Assembly: GCA_905183005.1 (NCBI GenBank)
Contig: CAJJDO010000035.1
Location: 62,001 to 126,000 of the forward strand
Direction: 5' to 3'
Origin: Paramecium pentaurelia
Lineage: Eukaryota; Ciliophora; Oligohymenophorea; Peniculida; Parameciidae
Length of the DNA: 64,000 bases
Below, piece by piece: positions 63,119 through 64,000 of this stretch (position 1 is the stretch's first letter; every line of letters begins with the position of its first letter). A program made the translations under genes and the position numbers. The notes under the pieces were generated by a model, which was given only the letters and a program-made list of their open reading frames with translations, ran no database searches and was not told where the DNA came from.

Positions 63119-64000
63119 AACGTTTTATTTTAAAATATAATAATAATAAATTGGAAAAGTAATCAAATAATCGATACTTAATTCATTGAATTAGATTGTG
63201 GATAATATATATTTATATTTAATATATTAAAATTGTTAATTTTTTCACTAGAGTAAGAATTACTTAAACAAATAGATTTATAATTTATAAATCAAATTTT
63301 AAATAATAATTATACTATGAATTTATAATCAAGAGCAAACTCTAAAAAGATTGATTAACGATATTAATATAAAATTTAGAATAGGTTATTGTTTAAATAG
63401 ATATTCTAGAAAGTAGTAAATTAATTTTCTTTTGAATAGTTTTATAATTATAAGATCGATATTTTGATTATATAAATATATATTAATATTTTATTAATAT
63501 ATATTTATCTCTTTAATATTCTTTCCATCAGCTCTACTAAAAATAATTTAAATTCTAAATTTACTAAATTTTTAAAATAATTAGAATCATTTGTCATTTT
63601 TTTAAATAATCTACAATTTAAGAAAATTTTGTTAACTCTAAATAAATTTATTTTCATTAATGTTTTGTTGATTGATTAGAATAATGCTGATAATAATAAA
63701 CAGTTAATATATTTATACTTGTAATTATTTTATGATTCATATAGATAAAATATTCATAAATAATAACTTTTTAGTTATTACTAAAATCATAATCAAATAA
63801 AATGCAATTAAAAACTAAAAGTATACTAAAATTAAAAAATGAAATACTTTTATCTATTATAATATTTAATTTTTGGTATAAGTTTCTACTTCAAAATGGA
63901 GTTAAATAGAACTAAAATTAATTTATTTTAGAAATGATCATTTAATAGGTATATGTTTTTATATTTATTACTTTTAAACTAATAAATATAATGATAGGAG
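63119..64000. other. Terminal gene-free stretch
   Basis: About 880 bp of very AT-rich DNA upstream of the last gene, to the window edge. Only short frames; no telomeric (C4A2/C3A3-type) repeat or RNA gene seen. Confidence 0.45.

Noticed and set aside
1..64000. Transposons, CRISPR arrays, tRNA/rRNA genes, telomeric repeats
   Set aside because: None recognised on either strand. Repetition seen is limited to protein-coding repeats, Gln-codon runs, TA tracts and the assembly duplication.

Overview
This window is macronuclear-type DNA from a ciliate, most likely Paramecium. Three things point there. First, long reading frames are full of in-frame TAA and TAG, where conserved proteins (ribosomal P0, Aquarius, TBP, GTPBP1) need glutamine; only TGA ends frames. 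Second, nearly every spliced gene carries tiny introns of about 21-41 nt, almost all GTA...AG. Third, the DNA is extremely AT-rich and gene-dense, with short spacers. All gene models below were read by hand with TAA/TAG = Gln, and introns were removed where they restore a conserved frame. Every complete model with listed introns gives a coding length divisible by three.

Left part (1-12 kb): a soluble adenylyl cyclase-like gene runs off the left edge on the minus strand. A plus-strand series follows: a GTPBP1-type GTPase, two tandem heat-shock-factor genes, an acylated IQ/MORN protein, ribosomal stalk protein P0, TATA-binding protein, and a basic protein of unknown function.

Middle (12.5-36 kb): the spliceosomal helicase Aquarius; a second acylated MORN protein (minus); a small EFCAB10-like protein; a bacterial-type D-lactate dehydrogenase (minus); an unknown Gln-rich protein; then a giant minus-strand cysteine-rich membrane protein (21.6-30.4 kb). 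That giant gene contains a perfect 1,149-bp direct repeat around a single N (28998), almost certainly an assembly artefact. After it come a small unknown gene, a tandem CCCH zinc-finger protein, two coiled-coil genes, a 50-residue ORF and a protein with two cyclic-nucleotide-binding (CNB) domains.

Right part (37-64 kb): an almost intron-free 2,080-residue protein of unknown family; a head-to-head pair of N-terminally acylated proteins, one a pseudokinase; a Ran-binding FG protein; an unknown basic/acidic protein; an FHA-domain protein. A two-CNB-domain gene is followed, in the same frame after one TGA and 18 nt, by a CAMK-type kinase gene. Last come a VPS54/VPS50-like tether, a small unknown gene, an ANTH-domain clathrin adaptor-like protein and two coiled-coil proteins.

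There is no operon logic. Genes lie on both strands, with convergent ends as close as 35 nt. Themes that recur are cyclic-nucleotide signalling (cyclase, two CNB proteins, kinase), N-terminal acylation signals (MGNQC, MGIVCC, MGSSNCC, MGAEQS) and core nuclear information machinery (TBP, HSFs, Aquarius, RanBD). I saw no tRNA, rRNA, CRISPR array, transposon or telomeric repeat.
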